Source: BOG-1112 sp964635325
GTDB lineage: Bacteria > Bdellovibrionota_B > Oligoflexia > Oligoflexales > Bog-1112
Assembly: GCA_964635325.1 (NCBI GenBank)
Contig: CAZWOL010000027.1
Span: 1-38,145, forward strand
DNA length: 38,145 nucleotides
Reading direction: 5' to 3'
Part shown: positions 17,424 through 25,673 of the stretch, one piece after another
How the letters are laid out: every line of letters begins with the position of its first letter
Numbering within the stretch: position 1 is the stretch's first letter
Program-made: the position numbers and the translations under genes
The notes under the pieces: generated by a model
Databases searched by the model: none
The model's input: only the letters and a program-made list of their open reading frames with translations
Told to the model about the DNA's origin: nothing

Positions 17424-18311
17424 ATGGTCGAACAAGCACTGAAAAGTTTTCATGAGGTCTATAGTGAGTGGATTCGTCACTACTATAAACAAGACCACAA
17501 GCTCGCTCATGCGTGTCGCTATGCTTTGGAAGGGCCTGGCAAACGCATGCGCCCACTTATCGTGCTTTTGACGCATAGCATATTTTCTGAGCACTCAGAC
17601 AATGCAATGCCTGCTGCTGTTAGTATCGAGATGGTGCACACCTATAGTTTGGTTCATGACGATCTGCCAATACTTGACAATGACGACCTTAGACGGGGAC
17701 GTCCTACAGTACATAAAGTCTACGACGAAGCTCTCGCCTTGCTTGTTGGAGATGCCTTGCTATCGGATGCATTTGCTTGCTTGGGTGGAAGTTTATTTGC
17801 AACGCTTTCTCAGCTACGCAATACCTTGGGCCCCCAACGTGAGTTCGCATCAATCCGTGAACTCGCTCTGGCTATAGGCAGTCATGGCATGGTACTTGGA
17901 CAGGCTCGAGATCTAGAATGGACACACCGCACAGGATACACACATGCTGATTTGGTAGACATTCACTCACGCAAGACTGGAAAACTCTTTGCTGCAGCCT
18001 TCGCACTCGGTGCTATCTGTGGTGAGGCCAGCGCAGACGATATCAACACTTTACGAAGCGTTGGAGAAAAATTCGGACTTGCCTATCAAATTCAAGATGA
18101 CCTCCTCGATGATTTAGAAGGCACTGGCAAAACTGCAGGCAAAGACCGAGAGGCTGCAAAACTTACCTATCTCAGTGTTATGTCACGAGACGATGCTGCA
18201 ACTAAGGTAAAAGAACTACTTCAGGATGTGCAGAGCACCCTCGATGCATACGGTGCAAAGGCACAGGTGCTCAGTCAGTGGCTTGCATTGACGGCACTTC
18301 GCTTGAGCTAG
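17424..18311 (+). CDS. ispA: Farnesyl-diphosphate synthase (short-chain polyprenyl synthase)
   Basis: It condenses isopentenyl diphosphate with allylic diphosphates, consuming the products of the upstream genes. The first Asp-rich motif DDLPILDNDD (79-88) has the two-residue insertion typical of bacterial farnesyl synthases, with Tyr74 at the chain-length position. GQARDL (159-164), KTGKLF (184-189) and the second motif DDLLDD (225-230) are present. The open frame begins at 17247, inside mvaD, but ATG 17424 is preferred: it has AGAGG seven bases upstream and yields a normal 295-residue enzyme. A geranyl or geranylgeranyl product is possible but less likely. Confidence 0.93.
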   Translation: MVEQALKSFHEVYSEWIRHYYKQDHKLAHACRYALEGPGKRMRPLIVLLTHSIFSEHSDNAMPAAVSIEMVHTYSLVHDDLPILDNDDLRRGRPTVHKVYDEALALLVGDALLSDAFACLGGSLFATLSQLRNTLGPQREFASIRELALAIGSHGMVLGQARDLEWTHRTGYTHADLVDIHSRKTGKLFAAAFALGAICGEASADDINTLRSVGEKFGLAYQIQDDLLDDLEGTGKTAGKDREAAKLTYLSVMSRDDAATKVKELLQDVQSTLDAYGAKAQVLSQWLALTALRLS

Positions 18312-18314
18312 ATA

Positions 18315-18342
18315 TCATCCCAAGCGAAGTGCGAACGAAGTC
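18315..18342 (+). repeat. Partial copy of the dispersed palindromic repeat
   Basis: TCATCCCAAGCGAAGTGCG and ACGAAGTC match the left half of the repeat family; the GGGATCGCCTGCTTAGCC half is absent. It starts four bases after the ispA stop. Confidence 0.5.
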
Positions 18343-18361
18343 TTATCTGGAGTGAAGCTTT

Positions 18362-18838
18362 TCAAAGAGAAAATAAGTCTTTGCGATGGCTAAATTCCAC
18401 CCTCAACGCTCCCACACCAGAGTGGAAGTTAACCCAACCCTGAACAGCGACATCAATGTTCGACTGCTTACGAAACGCATCGCGCAAAACTTTTAAGGCT
18501 TCCGAAGTCGACAAAGTCAGAGGAATGTCTAGAGACATATTATCCTCAGGAGCAAATTCCATGCGATCTTTGTAAGTCCCTTCAGCAACCTGGAAGTCAT
18601 TAAACAGGATCGTGTAATGTAGGTTGGAAAATTCTAATTTGAAACTGTTGGGATTTTTAACAAGAAGTTTAATTTTTAAGTTCAACTCATCTAAGTTGAC
18701 CGAGACGACCTGCACATCTTTGACTGCAACCGTAGGTCGTTGCAGAACAGAACTAAATGCTTCTCGCAAATACTGGCACCCCTCTGTCATGAAAGGCAGA
18801 AGCGTACACAGCAGTATTGACTGTAAAGGTCGTCTCAT
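18362..18838 (-). CDS. LEA type 2 (WHy domain) lipoprotein
   Basis: The N-terminus has a hydrophobic signal and lipobox-like MTEGC with Cys21, so a lipoprotein is likely. Residues about 38-155 form a LEA_2/WHy domain: alternating beta strands with the hallmark VKNPNSFKLEFSNLHYTILF and a later PLTLS strand. In bacteria such proteins are small envelope lipoproteins, sometimes linked to desiccation or envelope stress; the role is not established here. ATG 18838 is used; a TTG one codon upstream is also in frame. It begins six bases after the lysS stop, so the two are co-transcribed. Confidence 0.8.
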   Translation of the reverse strand: MRRPLQSILLCTLLPFMTEGCQYLREAFSSVLQRPTVAVKDVQVVSVNLDELNLKIKLLVKNPNSFKLEFSNLHYTILFNDFQVAEGTYKDRMEFAPEDNMSLDIPLTLSTSEALKVLRDAFRKQSNIDVAVQGWVNFHSGVGALRVEFSHRKDLFSL

Positions 18839-18844
18839 CAATCT

Positions 18845-20428
18845 CTAGAGTAACTCGAGAAGGCGCTCTTTGCCAATTTCCTTTAGAAAACTTGGTAGAC
18901 GAGGACCATGATTACGGTCGATCAATACCCGGTAAATGATTGCAAAGACCTCTTTTGCATCCAGTCCTGGCTCTTTTATGGTCTTTTCCCAAATTAGCGA
19001 GTTGAGACTCTTATCATCGATAGCATCGAGATCGGTGCTTACTATTAGATCACGTAGTGCTTGTACCACTTTTGACGCATTCGCATCGAGGCCCAAATCC
19101 TCTTTATGCAAACGCACGGAGTAGCAGAATTCCTCAGGTGCACAGTTTTGCAACCAAAACTTTGCACGTTGTGCTCGCTCGGTATAGTAGTGCTTCGTCT
19201 CAGGAGTATATTCGCTCGCGTAGTAGCGCTCGAAAGTCCTTTCGATATCCGCTCCACAAATTTGCAAGCGATTGCATAAAATCCTAAACTTAGGTCGCTG
19301 AGGAAGCACCGCAGGGAGCTCACCTGTTACGGATGAAAGTTCGATAATACGACGCGTGAGGGCCCACTTGTCATTGGTTTGTGGCTCTGCATATGCAGTC
19401 TGTTCTGCTTTGTCGAATTCTTCATAATTTTTGATCACGTCTTCATCAAAGGCCAACGCAAAATCATGATTAGGTCGCTGCCCTGCAAAGATCCAACGCA
19501 CCAGCATGGGTTCGTAGACGTCAAGAACTTGAGAAAGCGTGTATAGCTCACCCGAAGATGATGACATTTTGCCGGCACCACCCTTGATCATCACAAAATC
19601 GTACTGCTGATAAGAAGGGGCCTGGTCACCCCAAACTTCCTTGATAATATGCTTTGCGGTCTCCTGCGAACCCCCATCACTCGAGTGGTCCTTGCCTCCC
19701 GGTTCAAAATCTACCTGTTCATAGTGCCAGCGCATCGGCCAGTCTACTCGCCATGCTAGTTTAAGATTGGGAGTCTCGCGAATGTCGACCGTCTCCTCAG
19801 TGCCACAGCTTTCGCAGCGATAGTGGTAGGCCCACTCCCCAAGGTAGCGTTCATCTGCAATAGTATCCTTCGCACACTTTCCACAGTAGATTGCCGTTGG
19901 GAGCCAGCTCTCTGCTAAAGGCTCCTTGCGGTAGCGATCGAGTATTGCTCGGATCTTGTCTTTGTTTTCAAGGGCCTTGCGAATTTGCTCAGCATAACGC
20001 CCTTTGCCGTATTCGGCCTCCTGGTAGATAAAATGCGGATGAATACCCACATGCTTTAGCTCGCGTTCGAAAGCAGCAATACGCCCCTGCGCGTAGCTTG
20101 CCTCCTCACCCCATGGATCGGGGATACGAGCAATCGCCTGTCTGAGATAGGGTTTGAAGGCCTCAGGATCCGGTAGATTTTTAGGAACCTTGCGAAAGGT
20201 ATCGAAGTTGTCCCAGCTATAGAGAAAGTGCACCTGCTTATTAAGTGATTTTAGCGCGCGAGCAACGAGGTCGACCGTGATCACCTCGCGAAAATTACCC
20301 ACATGCACAGTCCCACTTGGGGTGATACCACTGGCGAGTACATAACGATCTTTGTTCCCACGTTCTTTTGTCACGCGTAGGGCAGCAATATCAGCCCAAT
20401 GTGGGCTAAGCGGTCGACGGTCTTGCAT
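18845..20428 (-). CDS. lysS: Lysyl-tRNA synthetase, class I
   Basis: It charges tRNA-Lys with lysine in the cytoplasm. It is the class I (archaeal-type) enzyme: a Rossmann-fold HIGH variant HVGN (42-45), a KMSKS variant KMSSS (287-291), and a zinc-binding pair CGKC (182-185) with CESC (205-208). Length (527) is normal. Class I LysRS is scattered among bacteria (alphaproteobacteria, spirochaetes and some others), so it is taxonomically informative. AGAGGA precedes the ATG. It reads into the LEA2 lipoprotein gene. Confidence 0.95.
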   Translation of the reverse strand: MQDRRPLSPHWADIAALRVTKERGNKDRYVLASGITPSGTVHVGNFREVITVDLVARALKSLNKQVHFLYSWDNFDTFRKVPKNLPDPEAFKPYLRQAIARIPDPWGEEASYAQGRIAAFERELKHVGIHPHFIYQEAEYGKGRYAEQIRKALENKDKIRAILDRYRKEPLAESWLPTAIYCGKCAKDTIADERYLGEWAYHYRCESCGTEETVDIRETPNLKLAWRVDWPMRWHYEQVDFEPGGKDHSSDGGSQETAKHIIKEVWGDQAPSYQQYDFVMIKGGAGKMSSSSGELYTLSQVLDVYEPMLVRWIFAGQRPNHDFALAFDEDVIKNYEEFDKAEQTAYAEPQTNDKWALTRRIIELSSVTGELPAVLPQRPKFRILCNRLQICGADIERTFERYYASEYTPETKHYYTERAQRAKFWLQNCAPEEFCYSVRLHKEDLGLDANASKVVQALRDLIVSTDLDAIDDKSLNSLIWEKTIKEPGLDAKEVFAIIYRVLIDRNHGPRLPSFLKEIGKERLLELL

Positions 20429-20719
20429 AGCATTCCTCTATTTATCCGGAACTTTTTATAGGTCGCTTCTTAGGCCATTTGTACTTGAAAGCCTCTCCGA
20501 TGGGAAAGCAAATTTTGGGCAAAACACATCCAATAAATCCCGCTCCTCATAAAGTCGAGTATCGAGGTTGAATATAGAATTCATCTCCATTATTTAACTC
20601 AAGGAATAAACATAGAAGCACGGGCAGCGCATACTGTTCTGCTCCGAACTTAGATTGCGCCTAACGTTGCTCACTATCAAAAGCACCTCGTTCTTTTTTT
20701 GTTACACGGGAGATCTTTG

Positions 20720-21613
20720 ATGCGAGTTCGATTGGCAGTTCTTTTTCCACTCTTCTTAGTTTCTTTCACCTCTTTTGCCAGCTTCGATGACGAAGACTAT
20801 TCCAGTAAAAAGCCCAATTCGCGAAACTCCAAAGTCACCGCAAGAGAAAACCAACGGCATATTAACCATCAACTTACGCTAGCAGCAGAAGCTCTGAGTA
20901 ATAATCAGGAAGCAGATGCTGAGGAACTATTTAGACGTGCTCGGCGCAGAGGATTTATGCCGACCATATCAACAGAAACACAACGAAGAGAGCAGGTACA
21001 ACATAGAGCAATTCGTCTCTCGTCTAGTGTGAACCATCAAAGTTCCAGGTCAACATCCGGCCCAAATCCGTTAACTGCAAATGAAAGATATCTGTTGCGT
21101 AATATTCAAGACGGATCAAATTTAAAATCTTTTATTCGTCAACTTACTCAACAGTTTAAAGATCAATTTCAAGAGCGACTATTCACAAATTTTCTAAACC
21201 TACTAAAGCATAAGCACATCACTTTAGAACAATTAGAAACCGCATTGAGGCGCGCCGGCAAAGACAAAATATGGGATGCATTTCGAGATATCCTCCAAAC
21301 ACATAATGAGATCTTACTTCCTATTTATGAGGATACACTCTATTCGTTATCGATAATTCCCGGCTATCGATTCTCTCAGCTTCCATACGTTTTAGCAGGG
21401 CACATCGCCTCCTTCTTAGACTTTCAAGATACAAATGGTTTACAAACCCTATTCCGACCTTTTTCTCCAGAAATTCCAAGCCTACGTCAATCAATAGATG
21501 CCGAATATAGCTTGATGAGCCGCACATTAACGCCAACCGTCCCACTCATGCCTCTGCTTATGGCCCTTGTGAATTTTAGAAACGTTTTGTATTTGAAACC
21601 TCTCAAAACCTAG
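20720..21613 (+). CDS. Secreted protein with F-box-like segment, unknown function
   Basis: A signal peptide (about 1-20, ending SFA-S) is followed by a charged, low-complexity region (25-120) rich in Arg, Ser, Asn and Gln, then a helical domain. Residues 218-245 contain LPYVLAGHIASFLDFQD, which follows the F-box pattern LPxxxxxxIxxFLDxxD. If real, this suggests a eukaryote-directed effector, though export through a signal peptide would then need a further secretion step. The C-terminus is hydrophobic. There is no cysteine. ATG 20720 is chosen over an in-frame TTG 21 bases upstream because GGGAGA sits six bases before it. Confidence 0.6.
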   Translation: MRVRLAVLFPLFLVSFTSFASFDDEDYSSKKPNSRNSKVTARENQRHINHQLTLAAEALSNNQEADAEELFRRARRRGFMPTISTETQRREQVQHRAIRLSSSVNHQSSRSTSGPNPLTANERYLLRNIQDGSNLKSFIRQLTQQFKDQFQERLFTNFLNLLKHKHITLEQLETALRRAGKDKIWDAFRDILQTHNEILLPIYEDTLYSLSIIPGYRFSQLPYVLAGHIASFLDFQDTNGLQTLFRPFSPEIPSLRQSIDAEYSLMSRTLTPTVPLMPLLMALVNFRNVLYLKPLKT

Positions 21614-21652
21614 CTGATATTTTTCTTAGACCACCATCATCGCGCTCCCCCC

Positions 21653-21680
21653 TTTACAAATCTATAAAAGGTCTTATGAT
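21653..21680 (+). promoter_or_regulatory. Putative sigma-70 promoter for htpX
   Basis: TTTACA (21653-21658) and TATGAT (21675-21680) are separated by 16 bases, 40 bases upstream of htpX. A second TATAAT (21689-21694) lacks a good -35. No clear heat-shock consensus was seen. Confidence 0.4.
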
Positions 21681-21720
21681 TTAAGCGTTATAATTTAAGC
21701 TTTCATCGAGGATTTATGAA

Positions 21721-22620
21721 ATGACGTGGTTCAAACGCATCGGTTTCTTCGCACTAGTCAATATTGGCATCGTTTTGATGCTTTCTTTAGTCACCAACCT
21801 CTTAGGGATTAAGCCCTACCTTCATGCCAATGGCATCGATTTCAGCAACTTAGCACTCTTTTGTCTGGTTTGGGGTACCGGCGGTGCATTTATCAGTCTC
21901 TGGATGTCAAAGTGGATGGCCAAAACATTTTATGGCGTCCAAATTATCGACCGCAACAACCCCCAACTCGGTTGGGTTGTTGAGACGGTCCATAGCCTTG
22001 CTCGCCGAGCCAGGCTAGAGACGATGCCTGAGGTGGGTTTTTACGAGTCACCAGACATCAACGCATTTGCGACCGGTCCTTCGCGCAACAACTCCCTCGT
22101 TGCTGTATCGACAGGTCTCTTACACAAAATGCGCCGCGATGAGCTTGAAGGCGTTTTGGGCCATGAGGTTGCTCACATTGCCAACGGGGACATGGTGACG
22201 ATGACTCTGCTTCAAGGGATCATGAACGCCTTTGTTATGTTTGCAGCACGTGTTGTTGCCTACTTAATTGACAACTTCCTACGTGACGAGCGTGAGGGAG
22301 GTGGTGGACTGGGTTATTTTGGATATGTGATGACGGTCTTTCTTTTTGAGATGGTCTTCGGGCTGATCGGACAGATGATCACCTCCTACTTCTCACGTTA
22401 TCGTGAGTTTCGTGCAGATAAGGGTGGAGCTCGTTACGCTGGTCGAGAGAACATGATCAATGCACTTGCAGCTCTACAGAGAGACTACGGGACAGTTGAG
22501 CAAGTCGAAGAGGGCAAACTCGCAACTTTGCAGATCTCTTCGAAGGGTAAGTTCATGAGTCTTTTTGCAACACACCCACCACTGGAAGCTCGCATCGAAG
22601 CCCTACGTCGCTTTGCTTAG
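21721..22620 (+). CDS. htpX: Membrane zinc metalloprotease HtpX
   Basis: An M48-family inner-membrane protease that degrades misfolded membrane proteins alongside FtsH. It has two N-terminal transmembrane helices (about 7-29 and 44-62), zinc motif HEVAH (148-152), two further hydrophobic segments (about 162-184 and 199-222) and third ligand Glu229 in YREFRADKGGA. Length (299) matches E. coli HtpX. The ATG has GAGGA eight bases upstream; an ATG five bases earlier is out of frame and stops at once. It is convergent with a small membrane-protein gene whose stop lies six bases away. Confidence 0.95.
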   Translation: MTWFKRIGFFALVNIGIVLMLSLVTNLLGIKPYLHANGIDFSNLALFCLVWGTGGAFISLWMSKWMAKTFYGVQIIDRNNPQLGWVVETVHSLARRARLETMPEVGFYESPDINAFATGPSRNNSLVAVSTGLLHKMRRDELEGVLGHEVAHIANGDMVTMTLLQGIMNAFVMFAARVVAYLIDNFLRDEREGGGGLGYFGYVMTVFLFEMVFGLIGQMITSYFSRYREFRADKGGARYAGRENMINALAALQRDYGTVEQVEEGKLATLQISSKGKFMSLFATHPPLEARIEALRRFA

Positions 22621-22625
22621 TTGAA

Positions 22626-23030
22626 TCAGTTAGCGGTCCAGCTATAATGCTTGCTTTCTGATGTCGGAGTGGCACATGGGAATAAGACTTCATCTTCTTT
22701 AAAAGGATGGCAGCGCTTGCACAAACTTCTAATGACACATGTGAGCGCCTTATAGAGAACAGCAGAACTCAAGCCCACTCCACTGACAATCATGCTGGCT
22801 TGCACCAAAAAAACAGGACTTGCAAGATAATTTATAGCAGAATTCAATTGCTCAACTTTTTCGTTCAGGCGATTGAGGGCTTCCAGTATGTCTTGAAATA
22901 CGTCATGATTTTCCGCTTGAAGTTGCACATCCTCAAAACTTTTAGGTGAAATGCTATTCTTTGCGATAGAAGTTTGAGAACCTACGAATACAAAAAAAGA
23001 CAGAACAAGACAGAGACTACGGCTCATCAT
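22626..23030 (-). CDS. Small exported membrane protein, unknown function
   Basis: No family is recognised. It has a signal peptide (about 1-23), a predicted amphipathic helix or coiled coil (about 34-67, with ILEALNRLNEKVEQLN), one transmembrane segment (about 70-95) and a Cys-containing tail (97-135). TGAGGA lies upstream of the start, which has two successive ATG codons. Size and layout recall other orphan envelope proteins in this window. Confidence 0.55.
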   Translation of the reverse strand: MMSRSLCLVLSFFVFVGSQTSIAKNSISPKSFEDVQLQAENHDVFQDILEALNRLNEKVEQLNSAINYLASPVFLVQASMIVSGVGLSSAVLYKALTCVIRSLCKRCHPFKEDEVLFPCATPTSESKHYSWTAN

Positions 23031-23215
23031 TTTTTCCTCATTAAAATCTAATTATCTCACCTAAAACACTGCATTGACTTGAATTTGATACAGGATCAAA
23101 GTCGTTTTTCCAACCGCTTTGCTCGGCCACTTTGCGTACTAAAAACAATGGAAAAGAAGACCTAGGCATGCTAGATGATCTCTAAATCTCTAACTTCAAA
23201 AAAAAGGTCCTAAAC

Positions 23216-23779
23216 GTGAAATTTTCACACAAAATTCATGCTATCATTCTTTGTTTGGGAATGTACTTAATCGCGACACCCGCTGCATTTGCTGCTCTTG
23301 ATGAAGAAATAGAAAATCCAAACTCGTTAAGTTGGAAGCTATCTGCGCTTAGCATTCTTCATGTGATTCCAGCTACAGCTTATCTTTGGCAATTCAAAGA
23401 AATCGAAAAGAGTCTTGTCCAAAAAACGAACGAGACAGAAATACCCTATATGGGATTACAAAAGTCTGTGGAAGGATTGGATTTAAGCTCTAGCATTTTC
23501 TGCTCTATCGCAAGTATTCGAATTTTTGAAAAAATCCCAAACCTCCATCTCACGACAAAGGAAGTGATCCAAGTATTGAGTATGCTCTCAGGAGTCTGTG
23601 CTTTCGCCCTTGGATCTATGGCAAGTATATCTCTACGACTCTATCACGATAAAATATCCGATACTTTGATGGACCCACTTGATGCCGCAATGAAGACAGG
23701 CTTCTTGGCTCTGCTCACAAATGGTCTATTCACTTTTCCAATTTTGTATTATGCCGTCAATGCGGCATTGAATCTTTAG
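23216..23779 (+). CDS. Polytopic membrane protein, unknown function
   Basis: A cleavable-looking signal (about 1-26, ending AFA-A) is followed by about four hydrophobic helices (roughly 39-60, 82-98, 116-140 and 158-186). No conserved motif is recognised. The start is GTG with an AAGG-type site eight bases upstream. The last 54 bases overlap the 3' end of the convergent chorismate-mutase-like gene, which is unusual here and leaves some doubt about one of the two ends. Confidence 0.55.
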   Translation: MKFSHKIHAIILCLGMYLIATPAAFAALDEEIENPNSLSWKLSALSILHVIPATAYLWQFKEIEKSLVQKTNETEIPYMGLQKSVEGLDLSSSIFCSIASIRIFEKIPNLHLTTKEVIQVLSMLSGVCAFALGSMASISLRLYHDKISDTLMDPLDAAMKTGFLALLTNGLFTFPILYYAVNAALNL

Positions 23780-24079
23780 ACACTCTTCGTTTTGAAAAAA
23801 TTCCATTTGATATTGCAAAGAATGGTCTATTAGCAAATAGGTCAGTGATTCAACCAGTTCTGAATCCAAGCCGAGTTTAGCTCCATGCTTTAGATTGCGA
23901 GCAATTAGGTTTTCTTCAACTTCTTGAGAACGAATTTTCATTGCATGCGTATACTTGTATTCTGCAACACGATGAACAAGCTGAAATCGTTTTTGAACAA
24001 TCCCTAGAAGCTCAGCATCAAGATGGGCTATTTGCTGTCGTAGATTGTCCAAGTCAGGATGCATAGAGTGACTGCTCAT
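23726..24079 (-). CDS. AroQ-type chorismate mutase-like protein
   Basis: The fold is recognisable from LDNLRQQIAHLDAELLGI, with Arg14, Arg31 and Lys42 at the positions of substrate-binding residues in AroQ enzymes (and PchB isochorismate-pyruvate lyase), and a Gln-containing C-terminal helix. The D-x-x-R-E stretch found in E. coli chorismate mutase after the lysine is not conserved (SQEVEE), so activity or substrate may differ. At 117 residues it is a stand-alone domain with a short tail. Its ATG overlaps the TAA of the radical SAM gene by one base, so the two are translationally coupled. Confidence 0.7.
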   Translation of the reverse strand: MSSHSMHPDLDNLRQQIAHLDAELLGIVQKRFQLVHRVAEYKYTHAMKIRSQEVEENLIARNLKHGAKLGLDSELVESLTYLLIDHSLQYQMEFFQNEECLKIQCRIDGIIQNWKSE

Positions 24080-25236
24080 TATTCCCAGGCCCCCTTCTCA
24101 CGCCAGATCTCTCCTCGTGGAGTCTCGAGGATCAAGTCTGGACCATCATTTGCAAGTACATAGTTGTGTGCGACAGGAACTTTGCCTTCCGGTGTATCGA
24201 CAATATATGTGGGAATTGCGTAACCACTGATATTGCCTCGTAGAGCCTTCATGATCTCAAGGCCTTTTTTAACCGTCGGTCGCAAATGTGCTGTACCCTG
24301 GATCAAATGCGGATGAAAGACATAGTAGGGACGCACTCGATTACGCACCAAAGTACGACACAGAGCTGTCATCGTCTCCACACTGTCGTTCACTCCTTTC
24401 AAAAGCACACTTTGGTTGCCAACTGGAATACCAGCATCAACAAGATTACGCAAAGCTTGGCTTGCTTCAGGGGTAATTTCTTCGACACAATTGAAATGTG
24501 TGTTGACCCAGATCGGATGATATTTTGCGAGTATGTCACAGAGTTTTTTGGTCACTCGATAGGGTAGAGTGACCGGAGTGCGCGTACCGAAACGAATGAT
24601 CTCCACATGTGGAATGGCACGCAGAGATTGCACAAGATGTTCGATGCTTTCGTCGGAGCTGATAAATGGATCGCCTCCAGTTACGAGCACATCTCGTATA
24701 GCTGGGTTAGAAGCGATGTACTCCACTCCTCGAGCGATGATGCTACGGTTAAAGTGCAGGCCAGTCTCGTCATCACGACGCTTGCGATAGCAGTAGCGAC
24801 AGTAGACCGGACAGAGCATTGCAACACAAAATGCAACTCGATCAGGATAGAGGTGCACAACTTCTTTAACGGGAGAATGGAGACCTTCAGCTAGAGGATC
24901 TTTTTGTCCAAGTGGATCCGTGAGCTCCTCCAAGCGAGGGACCGCTTGTAGGCGAATGGGGCAGCTAGGATCGTTTTTCATGAGTGAGGCGTAATAGGGT
25001 GTCACCCCTGCTCGGAATAGGTGGTCGAGCTCAGCAAAGCTGGAACGCTCCCCCTCACTGAGTTGCAGCTCGGGCGGAAAGTGCTCTGGGGCCTGCAGTT
25101 GGTGTTTCATTTGCCAACGCCAGTTTACAAATTGCTCAGGCGCAACCTTGAAGTAAGCTGCAGCTCGAGAGCTAAGGGATTCTTTGTCTTGGCAAAATTG
25201 GGAAAACTCGTCTGTGGTCCATTCCATGCTTTGCAC
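24079..25236 (-). CDS. KamA-family radical SAM, PLP-dependent aminomutase
   Basis: It resembles lysine 2,3-aminomutase. The iron-sulfur motif CPVYCRYC supplies Cys142, 146 and 149; GGDP (187-190) binds SAM; Lys352 in PEGKVPV is the expected PLP lysine. Of the two aspartates that bind lysine in the clostridial enzyme, the second is kept (Asp347 in IVDTP), but the first is replaced by His310 in FHPHLIQG. Substrate may therefore not be lysine. EpmB, which modifies EF-P, is shorter and keeps an Asp there; no efp gene is near. Start is GTG, or ATG 25227 three codons in. Confidence 0.85.
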   Translation of the reverse strand: MQSMEWTTDEFSQFCQDKESLSSRAAAYFKVAPEQFVNWRWQMKHQLQAPEHFPPELQLSEGERSSFAELDHLFRAGVTPYYASLMKNDPSCPIRLQAVPRLEELTDPLGQKDPLAEGLHSPVKEVVHLYPDRVAFCVAMLCPVYCRYCYRKRRDDETGLHFNRSIIARGVEYIASNPAIRDVLVTGGDPFISSDESIEHLVQSLRAIPHVEIIRFGTRTPVTLPYRVTKKLCDILAKYHPIWVNTHFNCVEEITPEASQALRNLVDAGIPVGNQSVLLKGVNDSVETMTALCRTLVRNRVRPYYVFHPHLIQGTAHLRPTVKKGLEIMKALRGNISGYAIPTYIVDTPEGKVPVAHNYVLANDGPDLILETPRGEIWREKGAWE

Positions 25237-25339
25237 CCGTCTGTATAAAGGAATTGATGGCTCTTAGTACGGGTTTTTGAAGTTTTTTTCGACGAAAATC
25301 TTTGGAAACTGACGTTAACCCGAAAAAATAGACAAGCAG

Positions 25340-25560
25340 TTACGCAACTCTTGTTTGTGCTTCATAATCGACTGGACTTAAAAAGCCAAGTGAAGAATGA
25401 AGACGCTGACGATTGTAAAACACTTCTATGTACTCAAATATTTGCTACCTCGCTTCGGCTCTCGTGCCAAACGACTGAGATAGACGAGCTCTGTCTTCAA
25501 TGATCCAAAAAAACTCTCAACAACATCATTATGATGGCAATTCCTTTGCGACTCATGATG
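25340..25560 (-). pseudogene. IS3-family transposase (OrfB) 3' remnant
   Basis: The C-terminal end of an IS3-type DDE integrase can be read only across frames. One frame gives NCHHNDVVESFFGSLKTELV; a shift then gives ARAEAR followed by an in-frame TAG, then IFEYIEVFYNRQRLHSSLG and FLSPVDYE before a stop. At least one frameshift and one nonsense codon are present and the N-terminal two thirds are missing. No terminal inverted repeats were found. It is a decayed fragment marking past insertion. Confidence 0.85.
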
Positions 25561-25588
25561 CAAGGCATTTCCTGCACTCGGTTCTATC

Positions 25589-25607
25589 TGACGGATCAAA
25601 TCCGTCA
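25589..25607. repeat. 8-bp stem hairpin at the edge of the IS remnant
   Basis: TGACGGAT-CAA-ATCCGTCA is a perfect 8-bp stem with a 3-base loop. It is followed by AGCGGAGCCTAAGC, which resembles part of the dispersed repeat. It lies where homology to the transposase ends and may mark the rearrangement point. Confidence 0.4.
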
Positions 25608-25673
25608 AGCGGAGCCTAAGCTTGCCAAAGCTTTCACCGCTCTATATATATCTCATCATCAAAACTAAATTTC

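Noticed and set aside
20429..20719. Possible small gene or RNA between lysS and the F-box-like protein
   Set aside because: The 290-base gap holds the two divergent leaders; no convincing frame with a start signal and no strong hairpin was found.
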